NCBI RefSeq assembly: GCF_002204795.1
Contig: NZ_NIXO01000051.1
Coordinates: 1 to 46,822 of the forward strand
Length of the DNA stretch: 46,822 bases
Source of the DNA: Pseudomonas sp. K2I15
Lineage (GTDB): Bacteria > Pseudomonadota > Gammaproteobacteria > Pseudomonadales > Pseudomonadaceae
Direction of reading: 5' to 3'
Shown one piece after another: positions 8,337 through 16,204 of this stretch; within the stretch, counting starts at the first letter, position 1, and every line of letters begins with the position of its first letter. The position numbers and the translations under genes were made by a program. The notes beneath the pieces are model-generated. The model ran no database searches, was not told the origin of the DNA, and saw only the letters and a program-made list of their open reading frames with translations.

Positions 8337-9566
8337 TTAACCGAAGAACCAGTAGCAGACGGCAATCGCCGCCACTACACCAGCAAATTCCGCCAACAAC
8401 GCACACCCCACCGCATGCCGCGCCCGCTGGATGCCCACCGAGCCAAAGTACACCGCCAACACATAGAACGTGGTCTCGGTACTGCCCTGAATCGTCGCCG
8501 CCACCAGCGCCGGGAAGCTGTCCACGCCCTGGGTCTGCATCGTCTCAATCAGCATCGCCCGCGCCGCACTGCCGGAGAACGGCTTGACCATCGCCGTCGG
8601 CAACGCATCGACAAAACGCGTGTCCATGCCGGTCCAGGCAACCACGTGACGAATGCCTTCGAGGCCAAATTCCAGCGCGCCAGAGGCCCGCAAAACGCCC
8701 ACCGCACACAGCATCGCCACCAAATACGGCAGCAGGTTCTTGGCCACGTCGAAGCCTTCTTTGGCGCCTTCGACAAACGCCTCGTAGACCTTGACCTTGC
8801 GCAGCGCGCCAATCACCAGGAACAGCATGATCAACCCGAACAGCGTCAGGTTGCCGAGGATCGACGACAGCCCCGCCAACGCCGTGGCTGAGAGCGTCGC
8901 CAGCAAGGCCATGAAGCCACCCAGTACCAGCGCACCCGGAATCAGATACGCCAGCACCACCGGGTCCCACAGCCGCAGGCGTTGCATCACCGCCACCGAC
9001 AGCAGGCCCACCAGGGTCGAGGCGCTGGTGGCCAGCAGGATCGGCAGGAACACCAGCGTCGGGTCCGCCGCGCCTTGCTGGGCGCGGTACATGAAGATGG
9101 TCACCGGCAGCAGGGTCAGGGAAGACGCGTTAAGTACCAGGAACAGGATTTGCGCGTTGCTGGCGGTGTTGGGGATGGGGTTGAGCTCTTGCAGCGCCTT
9201 CATGGCTTTGAGCCCGATGGGCGTGGCGGCGTTGTCGAGGCCCAGGCCGTTGGCGGCGAAGTTGAGGGTGATCAAGCCGATGGCCGGGTGGCCGGCGGGC
9301 ACTTCCGGCATCAGGCGTCGGAACAGTGGCCCAAGCGCTTTGGCCAGCCAGTCGACAATCCCGGCTTTCTCGGCGATGCGCAGGAAGCCCAGCCACAACG
9401 TCAGCGTGCCGAACAGCAGCACCATCACCTCGACCGACAACTTGGCCATGGCGAAAATGCTTTCCACCATCGCCGCAAAGATGCCGGCGTTGCCGCCGAT
9501 CAGCCATTGCGCCAGTGCGGACACCATCGCCACGATAAAAAAGCCAAGCCACAGGCCATTGAGCAT
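8337..9566 (-). CDS. Nucleoside-recognition/gate domain membrane protein (SpmA-SpmB fusion type)
   Basis: A 409-residue hydrophobic protein carrying two gate (nucleoside recognition) domains. The N-terminal half has the SpmA-like LNFAANGLGLDNAATPIGLKAM stretch around residues 105-125. The C-terminal half has the SpmB-like GSTETTFYVLAVYFGSVG stretch near 365-382. In Bacillus the two halves are separate spore maturation proteins; in Gram-negative bacteria the fused form is widespread and of unknown function, probably a transporter or regulator of one. It lies downstream of gltP on the same strand behind a hairpin, so it may have its own promoter. Confidence 0.8.
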   Translation of the reverse strand: MLNGLWLGFFIVAMVSALAQWLIGGNAGIFAAMVESIFAMAKLSVEVMVLLFGTLTLWLGFLRIAEKAGIVDWLAKALGPLFRRLMPEVPAGHPAIGLITLNFAANGLGLDNAATPIGLKAMKALQELNPIPNTASNAQILFLVLNASSLTLLPVTIFMYRAQQGAADPTLVFLPILLATSASTLVGLLSVAVMQRLRLWDPVVLAYLIPGALVLGGFMALLATLSATALAGLSSILGNLTLFGLIMLFLVIGALRKVKVYEAFVEGAKEGFDVAKNLLPYLVAMLCAVGVLRASGALEFGLEGIRHVVAWTGMDTRFVDALPTAMVKPFSGSAARAMLIETMQTQGVDSFPALVAATIQGSTETTFYVLAVYFGSVGIQRARHAVGCALLAEFAGVVAAIAVCYWFFG

Positions 9567-9618
9567 CAGTTGAATCCCCCGAAAGATGGGGCGAATGATA
9601 GCGGGGCTGGCAGAAACG

Positions 9619-9645
9619 ACAAACCCCGGATTTTCCGGGGTTTGT
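9619..9645 (-). terminator. Intrinsic terminator after gltP
   Basis: A 12-bp perfect inverted repeat (ACAAACCCCGGA, 9619-9630 with 9634-9645) with a 3-base loop lies 20 bp past the gltP stop codon. T residues belong to the stem and only a short T stretch follows, so termination could be partial and allow read-through into the SpmAB-like gene. Confidence 0.7.
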
Positions 9646-9665
9646 GTAGGAGGCAGTCCTGGCGA

Positions 9666-10997
9666 TCAGCCGCGAGTAGTCTCGCCGGCCGGCAGCGCTT
9701 CCTTGGTGCGCCAGTGCGGCAGGGAGTTCCAGTAGCGCTCGCCCTTGGCGTCGTCGTACATGCCTTCCCAACGGGAGATGACCAGTACGGCCAAGGCGTT
9801 GCCGATCACGTTCAGGGCGGTACGGGCCATGTCCATGATGCGGTCGACACCGGCGATGAACGCCAGGCCTTCCAGCGGAATGCCCACGCTGCCCAGCGTC
9901 GCCAGCAGCACCACGAAGGACACACCCGGCACGCCGGCGATGCCTTTGGAGGTAACCATCAGGGTCAGTACCAGCATCAGTTGCTGGCCAATCGACAGGT
10001 CGATGCCATACAGCTGGGCGATAAAGATCGCCGCGATGCTCTGGTACAGGGTCGAACCGTCGAGGTTGAACGAGTAGCCGGTGGGTACCACGAAGCTGCA
10101 GATCGCCTTCGGCGCGCCGTAGGCTTCCATCTTCTCGATCACACGCGGCAGCACGGTTTCGGAGCTGGCAGTGGAGTAGGCCAGCACCAGCTCATCCTTG
10201 AAGATGCGCATCAGCTTGATCACCGAGAAGCCGAACAGGCGGGCGATCAGGCCAAGCACCACAAAGGCGAAGAACAAGATGGCGACGTAAACCAGGATCA
10301 CCAGCTTGGCCAGCGGCAGCAGCGAGGCGAAGCCGAAGTTGGCGACCGTCACTGCGATCAGGGCAAATACGCCGATCGGGGCGTACTTCATGATCATGTG
10401 GGTGACTTTGAACATGCTCTCGGACACGCCCTGGAACATGGTCACCAAGGGCTCGCGCAGTTCAGGCTTGAGGCTCGACAAGCCGAGGCCGAACAACACC
10501 GAGAAGAAGATGATCGGCAGCATGTCGCCACGGGCCACGGCGGCAAAGATGTTCGACGGAATCAGGTTGAGGATCGTCTCGATGAACGCATGCTCGTGCT
10601 GAACTTCAGCAGCGGTGGCCGTGTATTTGGAAATGTCGACGGTACCCAAGGTACTCATATCGATGCCGGTACCCGGATGGAACAGGTTGGCCAGCAGCAG
10701 CCCGACCACAATGGCGATGGTGGTGACCACTTCGAAGTAAAGGATGGTTTTCACGCCGATCCGACCGAGCTTTTTCGCGTCCCCAACACCGGCGATTCCG
10801 ACAATCAGCGACGAAATCACGATCGGGATGACGATCATCTTGATCAGGCGAATAAAGATATCGCCAGCAGGCTGCAACACGTTGCTGATCCACCAGGCCT
10901 TTTCGGCACTGAAATGGTTAAGCACTGCACCGATTGCAATCCCCAGCACCAGACCGATGAGGATCTGCCAGGCGAGGCTTAGCTTTGCCTTCTTCAT
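9666..10997 (-). CDS. gltP: Proton/sodium glutamate-aspartate symporter
   Basis: A 443-residue dicarboxylate/amino acid:cation symporter family protein. Visible marks are the serine-rich re-entrant loop (AYSTASSETVLPRVIEKME, about residues 275-293) and the GYSFNLDGSTLYQSIAAIFIAQ segment after it. A later VTSKGIAGVPGVSF loop and the N-terminal helices fit GltP/DctA proteins. It imports acidic amino acids or C4-dicarboxylates across the inner membrane. The position two genes from the algB region agrees with gltP in P. aeruginosa as I remember it. The hairpin 20 bp downstream closes the unit. Distinguishing glutamate from C4-dicarboxylate preference is not possible by eye. Confidence 0.85.
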   Translation of the reverse strand: MKKAKLSLAWQILIGLVLGIAIGAVLNHFSAEKAWWISNVLQPAGDIFIRLIKMIVIPIVISSLIVGIAGVGDAKKLGRIGVKTILYFEVVTTIAIVVGLLLANLFHPGTGIDMSTLGTVDISKYTATAAEVQHEHAFIETILNLIPSNIFAAVARGDMLPIIFFSVLFGLGLSSLKPELREPLVTMFQGVSESMFKVTHMIMKYAPIGVFALIAVTVANFGFASLLPLAKLVILVYVAILFFAFVVLGLIARLFGFSVIKLMRIFKDELVLAYSTASSETVLPRVIEKMEAYGAPKAICSFVVPTGYSFNLDGSTLYQSIAAIFIAQLYGIDLSIGQQLMLVLTLMVTSKGIAGVPGVSFVVLLATLGSVGIPLEGLAFIAGVDRIMDMARTALNVIGNALAVLVISRWEGMYDDAKGERYWNSLPHWRTKEALPAGETTRG

Positions 10998-11530
10998 GTC
11001 ATTACCCTTACTTCAAGTGGACTCAGGCACATGCGCCAGCAGCTGGAACGCTCGAAAGCGAAAAAGTGTGTGCATCTGCCCCCGTAGAAGGTCGCCGCAA
11101 ATTGGCCGATATGGCTCACTGGCAGGCGAAAAAAGGCGCAACTATTCCGATGCAAGGAGGCGGCGTCTAATGCCGTAAACGCCTACCCTATGCCGAATCG
11201 GCATGAGTTTTTTTGAGTTTTTCTGTCTGATCGGTCAGTTCGAATATGACATTTCAGCAGGCATAAATGCCGTGAACCGGCCATTTCAGGCTCGCGCAGG
11301 GTTTTTTGAATTTCTACGGCGGCGGTTGAAAACCCCTGAAAATTCCTACGCATACCATCGAAAAACTCGTCTGGCAGGAGACAAACTTTCTCGATAGATG
11401 GTCACGCGGAAACACCAAGAAATGGTTGGGCTGACGCAAAAAAGGAAATTGCCGCTACGGGCGGTATGACAGAAGCGGGCATAAGAGCCATAAGACCGTC
11501 GCAAGTTCCACAAGCCATAAGCTTGCGAAC
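10998..11530. other. Long non-coding region upstream of gltP
   Basis: This stretch between the gltP start and the REP at 11531 has no convincing gene. The first 200 bp should hold the gltP promoter on the minus strand. A terminator-like hairpin occurs at about 11190-11219. A 64-codon plus-strand frame starting at 11203 begins inside that hairpin tail, lacks a ribosome binding site and resembles nothing known. The remainder (11220-11530) is lower in GC than the genes around it. Confidence 0.5.
11190..11219 (+). terminator. Orphan terminator-like hairpin
   Basis: ATGCC-GAATC-GGCAT (11190-11204) is followed on the plus strand by GAG and seven T, then by a second T run. No plus-strand gene ends near it, because the upstream gene gltP is transcribed the other way. 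It could end a small RNA starting somewhere in 11000-11150, or stop antisense transcription. Confidence 0.45.
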
Positions 11531-11637
11531 TGTGGGAGCCGTCGAGCTTTAGCGAGGCCGCGATAGCATCGCCGCAATACACCTGAAAGTGCGCGGTGCC
11601 TGCATCGCAGCCTCGCTAAAGCTCGACAGCTCCCACA
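11531..11637. repeat. REP doublet, family C (GTCGAGCTTTAGCGAGGC core)
   Basis: Inverted arms 11531-11557 and 11610-11637 (TGTGGGAGCYGTCGAGCTTTAGCGAGGC type) surround a 50-bp spacer with its own short GC-rich pairing. The element lies just past the stop of the lysozyme inhibitor gene on the minus strand and probably serves as its transcription end. Only one copy of this family is in the window. Confidence 0.8.
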
Positions 11638-11654
11638 AACGGAAAGGGTTTAAC

Positions 11655-12122
11655 CTAGTACCAATTCGGATCTTTCTTAAGCTGTTCCATCAACAGCTTC
11701 TGCATGCCTTCGTCTGGCTTGCCAAGAAAACGGTAGTCGGCATGCCTTGTTGGCGACTTGTCCGACGGCAGGCCGGCCGGAACTTCCACCAACATGGCGT
11801 AGGCATCTTCCTTGTCGAAGCTGAAGGCGACGATCAGGCGCTTGTTCAGGCACGTGTCTGCGGTTTCGCAGAGCGGCCCTACCAAGTACTTGTCGCCATC
11901 CTCTTCAACGGCATTCATTTGTTCAGCGCTGCCCGACAGGTTCATCACCCATTCCGGCAGGCGCTCTTCCTTCTTGACCACGCTCTGCCAGGTCTCGCGG
12001 TACTGCGGGTCCGCACTCAGCAGCTCGTTGGCCCGGGACTGGCCGTCATTGGCAGCCAGCGCCAAGCCGCTGCCGCCCAACAACAGGGCGGCAGCCAGGG
12101 CTTTAAGGGACGAATTGAACAT
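11655..12122 (-). CDS. Ivy-type inhibitor of vertebrate lysozyme
   Basis: A 155-residue periplasmic protein. The signal peptide covers residues 1-22 (ends GLALA). The mature part has the Ivy-like LLSADPQYRETWQSVVKKEERLPEW opening, two cysteines in the GPLCETADTC segment and the LNKRLIVAFSFDKEDAYAMLV core. Ivy proteins bind and inhibit C-type lysozyme. The usual CKPHDC loop is replaced here by CETADTC, so inhibitory strength is uncertain. The ATG at 12122 begins the signal peptide; the longer open frame only reads through the neighbouring gene. It follows the DUF1328 gene by two bases and is probably the last gene of a three-gene operon. Confidence 0.8.
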   Translation of the reverse strand: MFNSSLKALAAALLLGGSGLALAANDGQSRANELLSADPQYRETWQSVVKKEERLPEWVMNLSGSAEQMNAVEEDGDKYLVGPLCETADTCLNKRLIVAFSFDKEDAYAMLVEVPAGLPSDKSPTRHADYRFLGKPDEGMQKLLMEQLKKDPNWY

Positions 12123-12124
12123 GC

Positions 12125-12289
12125 TTAGCCTCGGCCACGACGGCCAAAGAAGAAGGAAGCGATGAACATCACCAGGAAGACCACAAACAGAATTTTTGCG
12201 ATACCCGTGGCGGTGCCCGCGATACCACCGAAGCCCAGGACTGCAGCCACAATGGCGATGATCAGAAATGTGATTGCCCAACTCAACAT
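12125..12289 (-). CDS. DUF1328 small membrane protein
   Basis: A 54-residue protein starting MLSWAITFLIIAIVAAVLGF, with two membrane helices (about 3-21 and 28-48) and a basic tail RRGRG. This is the DUF1328/YtjA pattern, common in proteobacteria and often stress-induced, without a known mechanism. A good ribosome binding site (GGAGAATCACC before ATG at 12289) is present. The gene sits two bases before the Ivy-type gene, so the two are probably translated from one message. The same pair (PA5482-PA5481, from memory) stands next to algB in P. aeruginosa. Confidence 0.85.
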   Translation of the reverse strand: MLSWAITFLIIAIVAAVLGFGGIAGTATGIAKILFVVFLVMFIASFFFGRRGRG

Positions 12290-12366
12290 GGTGATTCTCC
12301 TTACGCTTCTTTTAGGGGTAACAGCGGTAGTGCCTGCGGTCGCTCGATTGAAGGACCGTGTATTGC

Positions 12367-12651
12367 CTAGAACACCCAGCGTTCCTGATACGGCAGGTCG
12401 CCGAGGGTGGAACCTTGTTCAACCGCAGCCAGCTGCGGGGTTGTCACGTCGGCACCGGTAACACCGACGGAACGGAAATGTGTCTGGGTCATCATCGGGC
12501 GTTCAAAATGCGCGGCTTGCTGCTGACTCTGCTGCCAATGCGCCAATTGCTGACCGCCAATCAAAGTCACCATAAGGGCCAGGCTGGCAAACAGCCCCTG
12601 TTGCACACGCAGTGGGGATACACGCAGTTGGGTGAGGCTTTGGCGAGTCAT
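12367..12651 (-). CDS. Unrecognised small single-pass membrane protein
   Basis: A 94-residue protein that I do not recognise. It has a basic N terminus (MTRQSLTQLRVSPLRVQQ), one hydrophobic helix at about residues 19-37 (GLFASLALMVTLIGGQQL), then a glutamine-rich stretch and a polar tail ending YQERWVF, most likely periplasmic. The ATG at 12651 follows GGGAGAGA at good spacing; an in-frame ATG at 12669 has no such site. A sigma-54-type promoter lies about 55-70 bp upstream (12707-12722). It would be the first gene of an operon with the DUF1328 and Ivy-type genes, after a 77-bp gap. Confidence 0.6.
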   Translation of the reverse strand: MTRQSLTQLRVSPLRVQQGLFASLALMVTLIGGQQLAHWQQSQQQAAHFERPMMTQTHFRSVGVTGADVTTPQLAAVEQGSTLGDLPYQERWVF

Positions 12652-12706
12652 GCTGTATCTCTCCCGCATTTTGATTATTCGTTGATGACGCTCGTATGGG
12701 GTGTAT

Positions 12707-12722
12707 TGCAGCCTGCGTGCCA
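12707..12722 (-). promoter_or_regulatory. Sigma-54 (-24/-12) promoter
   Basis: On the minus strand the sequence reads TGGCACGCAGGCTGCA, which fits the RpoN consensus TGGCAC-N5-TTGCA with one mismatch and the invariant GG-N10-GC. A start site near 12696 would give a 5' leader of about 45 bases before the unrecognised small membrane protein gene. Confidence 0.75.
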
Positions 12723-12749
12723 GTTTTTTAACAAAATAAAAATCAATAA

Positions 12750-12762
12750 AATCAATAACTTA
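12750..12762 (-). promoter_or_regulatory. IHF-like binding site
   Basis: AATCAATAACTTA matches WATCAA-N4-TTR exactly. It lies in an AT-rich tract (12723-12773) between the sigma-54 promoter and the upstream palindromes, at about -54 to -66 from the presumed start site. This is where IHF usually bends DNA at sigma-54 promoters. Confidence 0.55.
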
Positions 12763-12788
12763 AAAACAAAAGCGCTTTGACACCACGA

Positions 12789-12834
12789 GCATCCTGCACG
12801 ATGCCCCTATCCATACCGTGCGAAATGCACGATG
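12789..12834. promoter_or_regulatory. Paired palindromes, candidate enhancer sites
   Basis: Two short palindromes, GCATC-N6-GATGC (12789-12804) and CGTGC-N5-GCACG (12817-12831), share the direct repeat TGCACGATG (12795-12803 and 12826-12834), whose copies are 31 bp apart, about three helical turns. They are at about -93 to -138 from the sigma-54 start, a usual enhancer position. The divergent gene encodes the NtrC-type activator AlgB, an obvious candidate binder, but this is inference. Confidence 0.45.
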
Positions 12835-13043
12835 GTCAGTGGTCGGATCAAGGGATAGGAACGCGACGGCCAGTTGCCGAATCGGGAAGAGAGGGAGCAA
12901 AACGCCTTGAATTGGCGTCTTTGTAGGAGGAAGCGCAGATAGCTGCGCGATGACGGCTTTAATCAATCAGAATAAACCATGCAACTTGCCCGATTATTCC
13001 GGGACTAAACAACATCATTCATTCTTAAGGGAGCGCGGGACAG
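12835..13043. other. algB upstream region
   Basis: Non-coding part of the 392-bp divergent region between the small membrane protein gene and algB. It should hold the algB promoter on the plus strand, but no convincing -35/-10 pair was found. A ribosome binding site, GGGAGCGCGGGACAG, precedes the algB ATG at 13044. Confidence 0.4.
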
Positions 13044-14390
13044 ATGGAATCAGCCAAGGAACTTCAAGGCCGCATTCTTTTAGTGGATGACGAATCCGCG
13101 ATCCTTCGCACCTTCCGTTACTGCCTGGAAGATGAAGGCTACACCGTAGCCACCGCCAACAGCGCCGCCCAAGCCGATGCCTTGCTGCAACGCCAGGTGT
13201 TTGACCTGTGCTTCCTGGACCTGCGCCTGGGCGAAGACAATGGCCTGGACGTACTGGCGCAAATGCGCGTCCAGGCGCCGTGGATGCGCGTGGTGATCGT
13301 CACCGCCCATTCGGCCGTCGACACTGCCGTGGATGCGATCCAGGCCGGCGCCGCCGACTACCTGGTCAAACCTTGCAGCCCCGACCAATTGCGCCTGGCC
13401 ACGGCCAAACAGCTTGAAGTACGCCAACTGTCGGCGCGCCTGGAAGCCCTGGAAGGCGAAGTGCGCCAGCCCAAGGACGGCCTCGACTCCCACAGCCCGG
13501 CGATGATGGTGGTGCTGGAAACCGCACGCCAGGTGGCGGGGACTGATGCCAACATCCTGATTCTCGGCGAGTCCGGTACCGGTAAGGGTGAGCTCGCCCG
13601 GGCCATTCACGGCTGGAGCAAGCGGGCGAAGAAATCCTGCGTCACCATCAACTGCCCGTCGCTGACGGCGGAGCTGATGGAGAGCGAGCTGTTCGGTCAC
13701 AGCCGCGGTGCGTTTACCGGCGCCAGCGAAAGCACCCTTGGCCGCGTCAACCAGGCGGATGGCGGCACGCTGTTTCTCGATGAGATCGGCGATTTCCCCC
13801 TTACCTTGCAACCCAAGTTGCTGCGTTTTATCCAGGACAAGGAATACGAACGCGTCGGCGACCCGGTGACTCGCCGTGCCGACGTGCGAATCCTCGCCGC
13901 CACCAACCTGAACCTGGAAGACATGGTCCGCGAAGGTCGTTTCCGCGAAGACCTGCTGTACCGCCTGAATGTCATCACCCTGCACCTGCCGCCCCTGCGC
14001 GAACGCAGCGAAGACATCCTGACCCTGGCCGACCGCTTTCTTGCACGCTTCGTGAAGGAATATGCGCGACCGGCTCGCGGGTTCAGCGATGAAGCCCGTG
14101 AGGCGCTGCTCAACTACCGCTGGCCGGGGAACATTCGCGAGCTGCGCAACGTGGTGGAACGCGCCAGCATCATTTGCCCACAGGAAAAGGTTGAGATCAG
14201 CCACCTCGGCATGGCCGAACAGCCAACCAACAACGCCCCGCGTATCGGCGCAGCGTTGAGCCTGGATGAACTGGAAAAGGCGCATATCGGCGCCGTGCTG
14301 GCCACCAGTGACACCCTGGACCAGGCGGCCCGAACCCTTGGCATTGATGCGTCGACGCTGTACCGCAAACGCAAACAATACAACCTGTGA
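13044..14390 (+). CDS. algB: Two-component response regulator AlgB
   Basis: A 448-residue NtrC-class regulator. The receiver domain (about 11-125) has the phospho-acceptor aspartate at D59 (LDL). The AAA+ domain (about 150-370) has the Walker A-like GESGTGKGELA, GAFTGA near residue 222 for sigma-54 contact, and the Walker B-like TLFLDEIGD. A Fis-type helix-turn-helix closes the protein (TLDQAARTLGIDASTLYRKRKQ). In P. aeruginosa AlgB activates algD and alginate synthesis and works with KinB. Its length and D59 position match that protein. kinB follows after 10 bp, so the pair is one operon. The GAFTGA loop is intact, so sigma-54 interaction is possible. Confidence 0.95.
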   Translation: MESAKELQGRILLVDDESAILRTFRYCLEDEGYTVATANSAAQADALLQRQVFDLCFLDLRLGEDNGLDVLAQMRVQAPWMRVVIVTAHSAVDTAVDAIQAGAADYLVKPCSPDQLRLATAKQLEVRQLSARLEALEGEVRQPKDGLDSHSPAMMVVLETARQVAGTDANILILGESGTGKGELARAIHGWSKRAKKSCVTINCPSLTAELMESELFGHSRGAFTGASESTLGRVNQADGGTLFLDEIGDFPLTLQPKLLRFIQDKEYERVGDPVTRRADVRILAATNLNLEDMVREGRFREDLLYRLNVITLHLPPLRERSEDILTLADRFLARFVKEYARPARGFSDEAREALLNYRWPGNIRELRNVVERASIICPQEKVEISHLGMAEQPTNNAPRIGAALSLDELEKAHIGAVLATSDTLDQAARTLGIDASTLYRKRKQYNL

Positions 14391-14400
14391 GCTGTAGCCT

Positions 14401-16188
14401 ATGAAGCTTGCGATGAAGCTGCGCACTCGGCTGTTCCTGAGTATTTCCGCGCTGATCACCGTTGCCCTGCTGGGGTTGTTGCTGGGCCTGGTGAGTGTCA
14501 TGCAAATGGCCAAGACCCAGGAATCGTTGATTCGCAGCAACTTCATCACCCTGGACCTGGGGCTCAAGCTTCGGCAGACCCTCGGCGACCAGTTGATGAT
14601 CATGCTCAACGAGCAGCCCAATCGTGCCGCCCTCGAGGACTCCAAGCAGCGCTATTTCTCCCTGCTGCAACAAGGCATCGATCACGAACAAAAGGATGCG
14701 GTAACCAGCGGTTTTACCCAAGCCAAAACCAACTACCTGAGCTTTCTGGAGGCATTCGATAAAAATGAAAATGCCCCGCCAAAACTGCGCAACAACAACG
14801 AGCTGACCCAGCGCTTCAACATCTTGCGCAACGGCCTGATCGCCGAGCACAAGAAAGCGTTGGACAACATCAACGACACCGAACACAAGTCCCGTGAGCG
14901 CGCGCTGTTGATTGCCGGCCTGCTGGGGCTGGTCGGGCTGGCAGTGCTGATCATCGGCTTCGTCACCGCACACGGTATCGCCCGGCGCTTTGGCGGGCCG
15001 ATCGAGGCACTGGCCAAGGCTGCCGACAAGATCGGCCAAGGCAACTTCGAAGTCACGCTGCCTATTTCCTCGGCGGCCGAGATGAACCTGCTGACCCGAC
15101 GCTTCGGCATCATGGCCGAGGCGTTGCGCCAGCATCAGGCAACCAACGTCGATGAGCTGCTCGCCGGGCAGCAACGCCTGCAGGCGGTGCTCGACAGCAT
15201 CGACGACGGCCTGCTGATGATCGACCGCCAGGGCCGCCTGGAGCACCTTAACCCGGTGGCGCAGCGCCAACTGGGCTGGGACGAGAATAGGCTGGGCCAA
15301 GGCCTTGGCGAAGCACTGGGTCGCCCTGAACTGGATGAACAACTGCATCTGGTGTTGCGCGGCGGCAACCTGGAGCGCGCACCTGAAGACCTGGAAGTGG
15401 AAGTCGAGGGTGAGCTGCGCCTGCTGACTTACAGCCTGACGCCGGTCAGCCATACCCAGGGGCACATTCTGGGCGCGGTGATGGTGCTGCATGACGTTAC
15501 CGAACAACGTGCCTTTGAACGGGTGCGCAGTGAGTTTGTGTTGCGTGCGTCCCATGAATTGCGCACGCCGGTGACAGGCATGCACATGGCATTCGGCTTG
15601 TTCCGGGAACGGGCGAAGTTTCCTGCGGAGTCTCGCGAAGCGGACCTGCTGGATACGGTCAACGAGGAAATGCAGCGCCTGATGCAGTTGATCAACGACT
15701 TGCTCAACTTTTCACGCTATCAGAATGGCTTGCAGAAACTCACGCTGGGGCCGTGTGACATCAGCGACCTGCTCGAACATGCCCGAGCCCGCTTCGCGGA
15801 GCAGGCGAATGCGCAGAACATCGAATTGCTGGTTGAGGAGCAATCCCCGCTGCCGAGGTTGCATGCCGATCAAGCGCAGTTGGAGCGGGTGCTCGATAAT
15901 TTGCTGGGCAATGCCCTGCGGCACACTGCCGAAGGTGGGCAGATTCGCCTGCAGGCGCGTCGCCATGGTGAACGGGTGATTGTCAGCGTCGAGGACAACG
16001 GCGAAGGCATTGCCTACGGCCAGCAGGGACGGATTTTCGAACCGTTTGTGCAGGTAGGGCGCAAGAAAGGCGGCGCCGGGCTGGGCCTGGCGCTGTGCAA
16101 GGAGATCGTGCAATTGCACGGTGGCCGCATGGGGGTTTATTCACGGCCGGGGCAGGGGACACAGTTCTATATGGCGCTGCCCCTGTAA
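14401..16188 (+). CDS. kinB: Sensor histidine kinase KinB
   Basis: A 595-residue kinase, the same length as P. aeruginosa KinB. Order: first membrane helix (about 13-33), periplasmic helical sensor region (about 34-165), second membrane helix (about 165-188), HAMP (about 195-245), PAS domain (about 255-370), HisKA with phospho-histidine H385 in RASHELRTPVTG, and HATPase (about 480-595) with DNLLGNALRHT, DNGEGI and GAGLGLALCKEI boxes. It controls the phosphorylation state of AlgB; in P. aeruginosa its phosphatase activity represses alginate. It is transcribed with algB and ends convergent with ampDh2, 16 bp away. Confidence 0.95.
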   Translation: MKLAMKLRTRLFLSISALITVALLGLLLGLVSVMQMAKTQESLIRSNFITLDLGLKLRQTLGDQLMIMLNEQPNRAALEDSKQRYFSLLQQGIDHEQKDAVTSGFTQAKTNYLSFLEAFDKNENAPPKLRNNNELTQRFNILRNGLIAEHKKALDNINDTEHKSRERALLIAGLLGLVGLAVLIIGFVTAHGIARRFGGPIEALAKAADKIGQGNFEVTLPISSAAEMNLLTRRFGIMAEALRQHQATNVDELLAGQQRLQAVLDSIDDGLLMIDRQGRLEHLNPVAQRQLGWDENRLGQGLGEALGRPELDEQLHLVLRGGNLERAPEDLEVEVEGELRLLTYSLTPVSHTQGHILGAVMVLHDVTEQRAFERVRSEFVLRASHELRTPVTGMHMAFGLFRERAKFPAESREADLLDTVNEEMQRLMQLINDLLNFSRYQNGLQKLTLGPCDISDLLEHARARFAEQANAQNIELLVEEQSPLPRLHADQAQLERVLDNLLGNALRHTAEGGQIRLQARRHGERVIVSVEDNGEGIAYGQQGRIFEPFVQVGRKKGGAGLGLALCKEIVQLHGGRMGVYSRPGQGTQFYMALPL

Positions 16189-16204
16189 GAGCACGCGCCT
16201 GCCG

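Noticed and set aside
8982..10982. A 666-codon plus-strand open frame
   Set aside because: Antisense to both the SpmAB-like gene and gltP, reading across their intergenic terminator; low-complexity Q/H/R shadow.
11081..11140. Possible sigma-54 promoter upstream of gltP
   Set aside because: A TGGC-like start is present, but the -12 element and GG-N10-GC spacing do not fit.
11203..11397. A 64-codon plus-strand frame in the gltP-ivy gap
   Set aside because: Starts in the T tract of a terminator-like hairpin, lacks a ribosome binding site and resembles no family.
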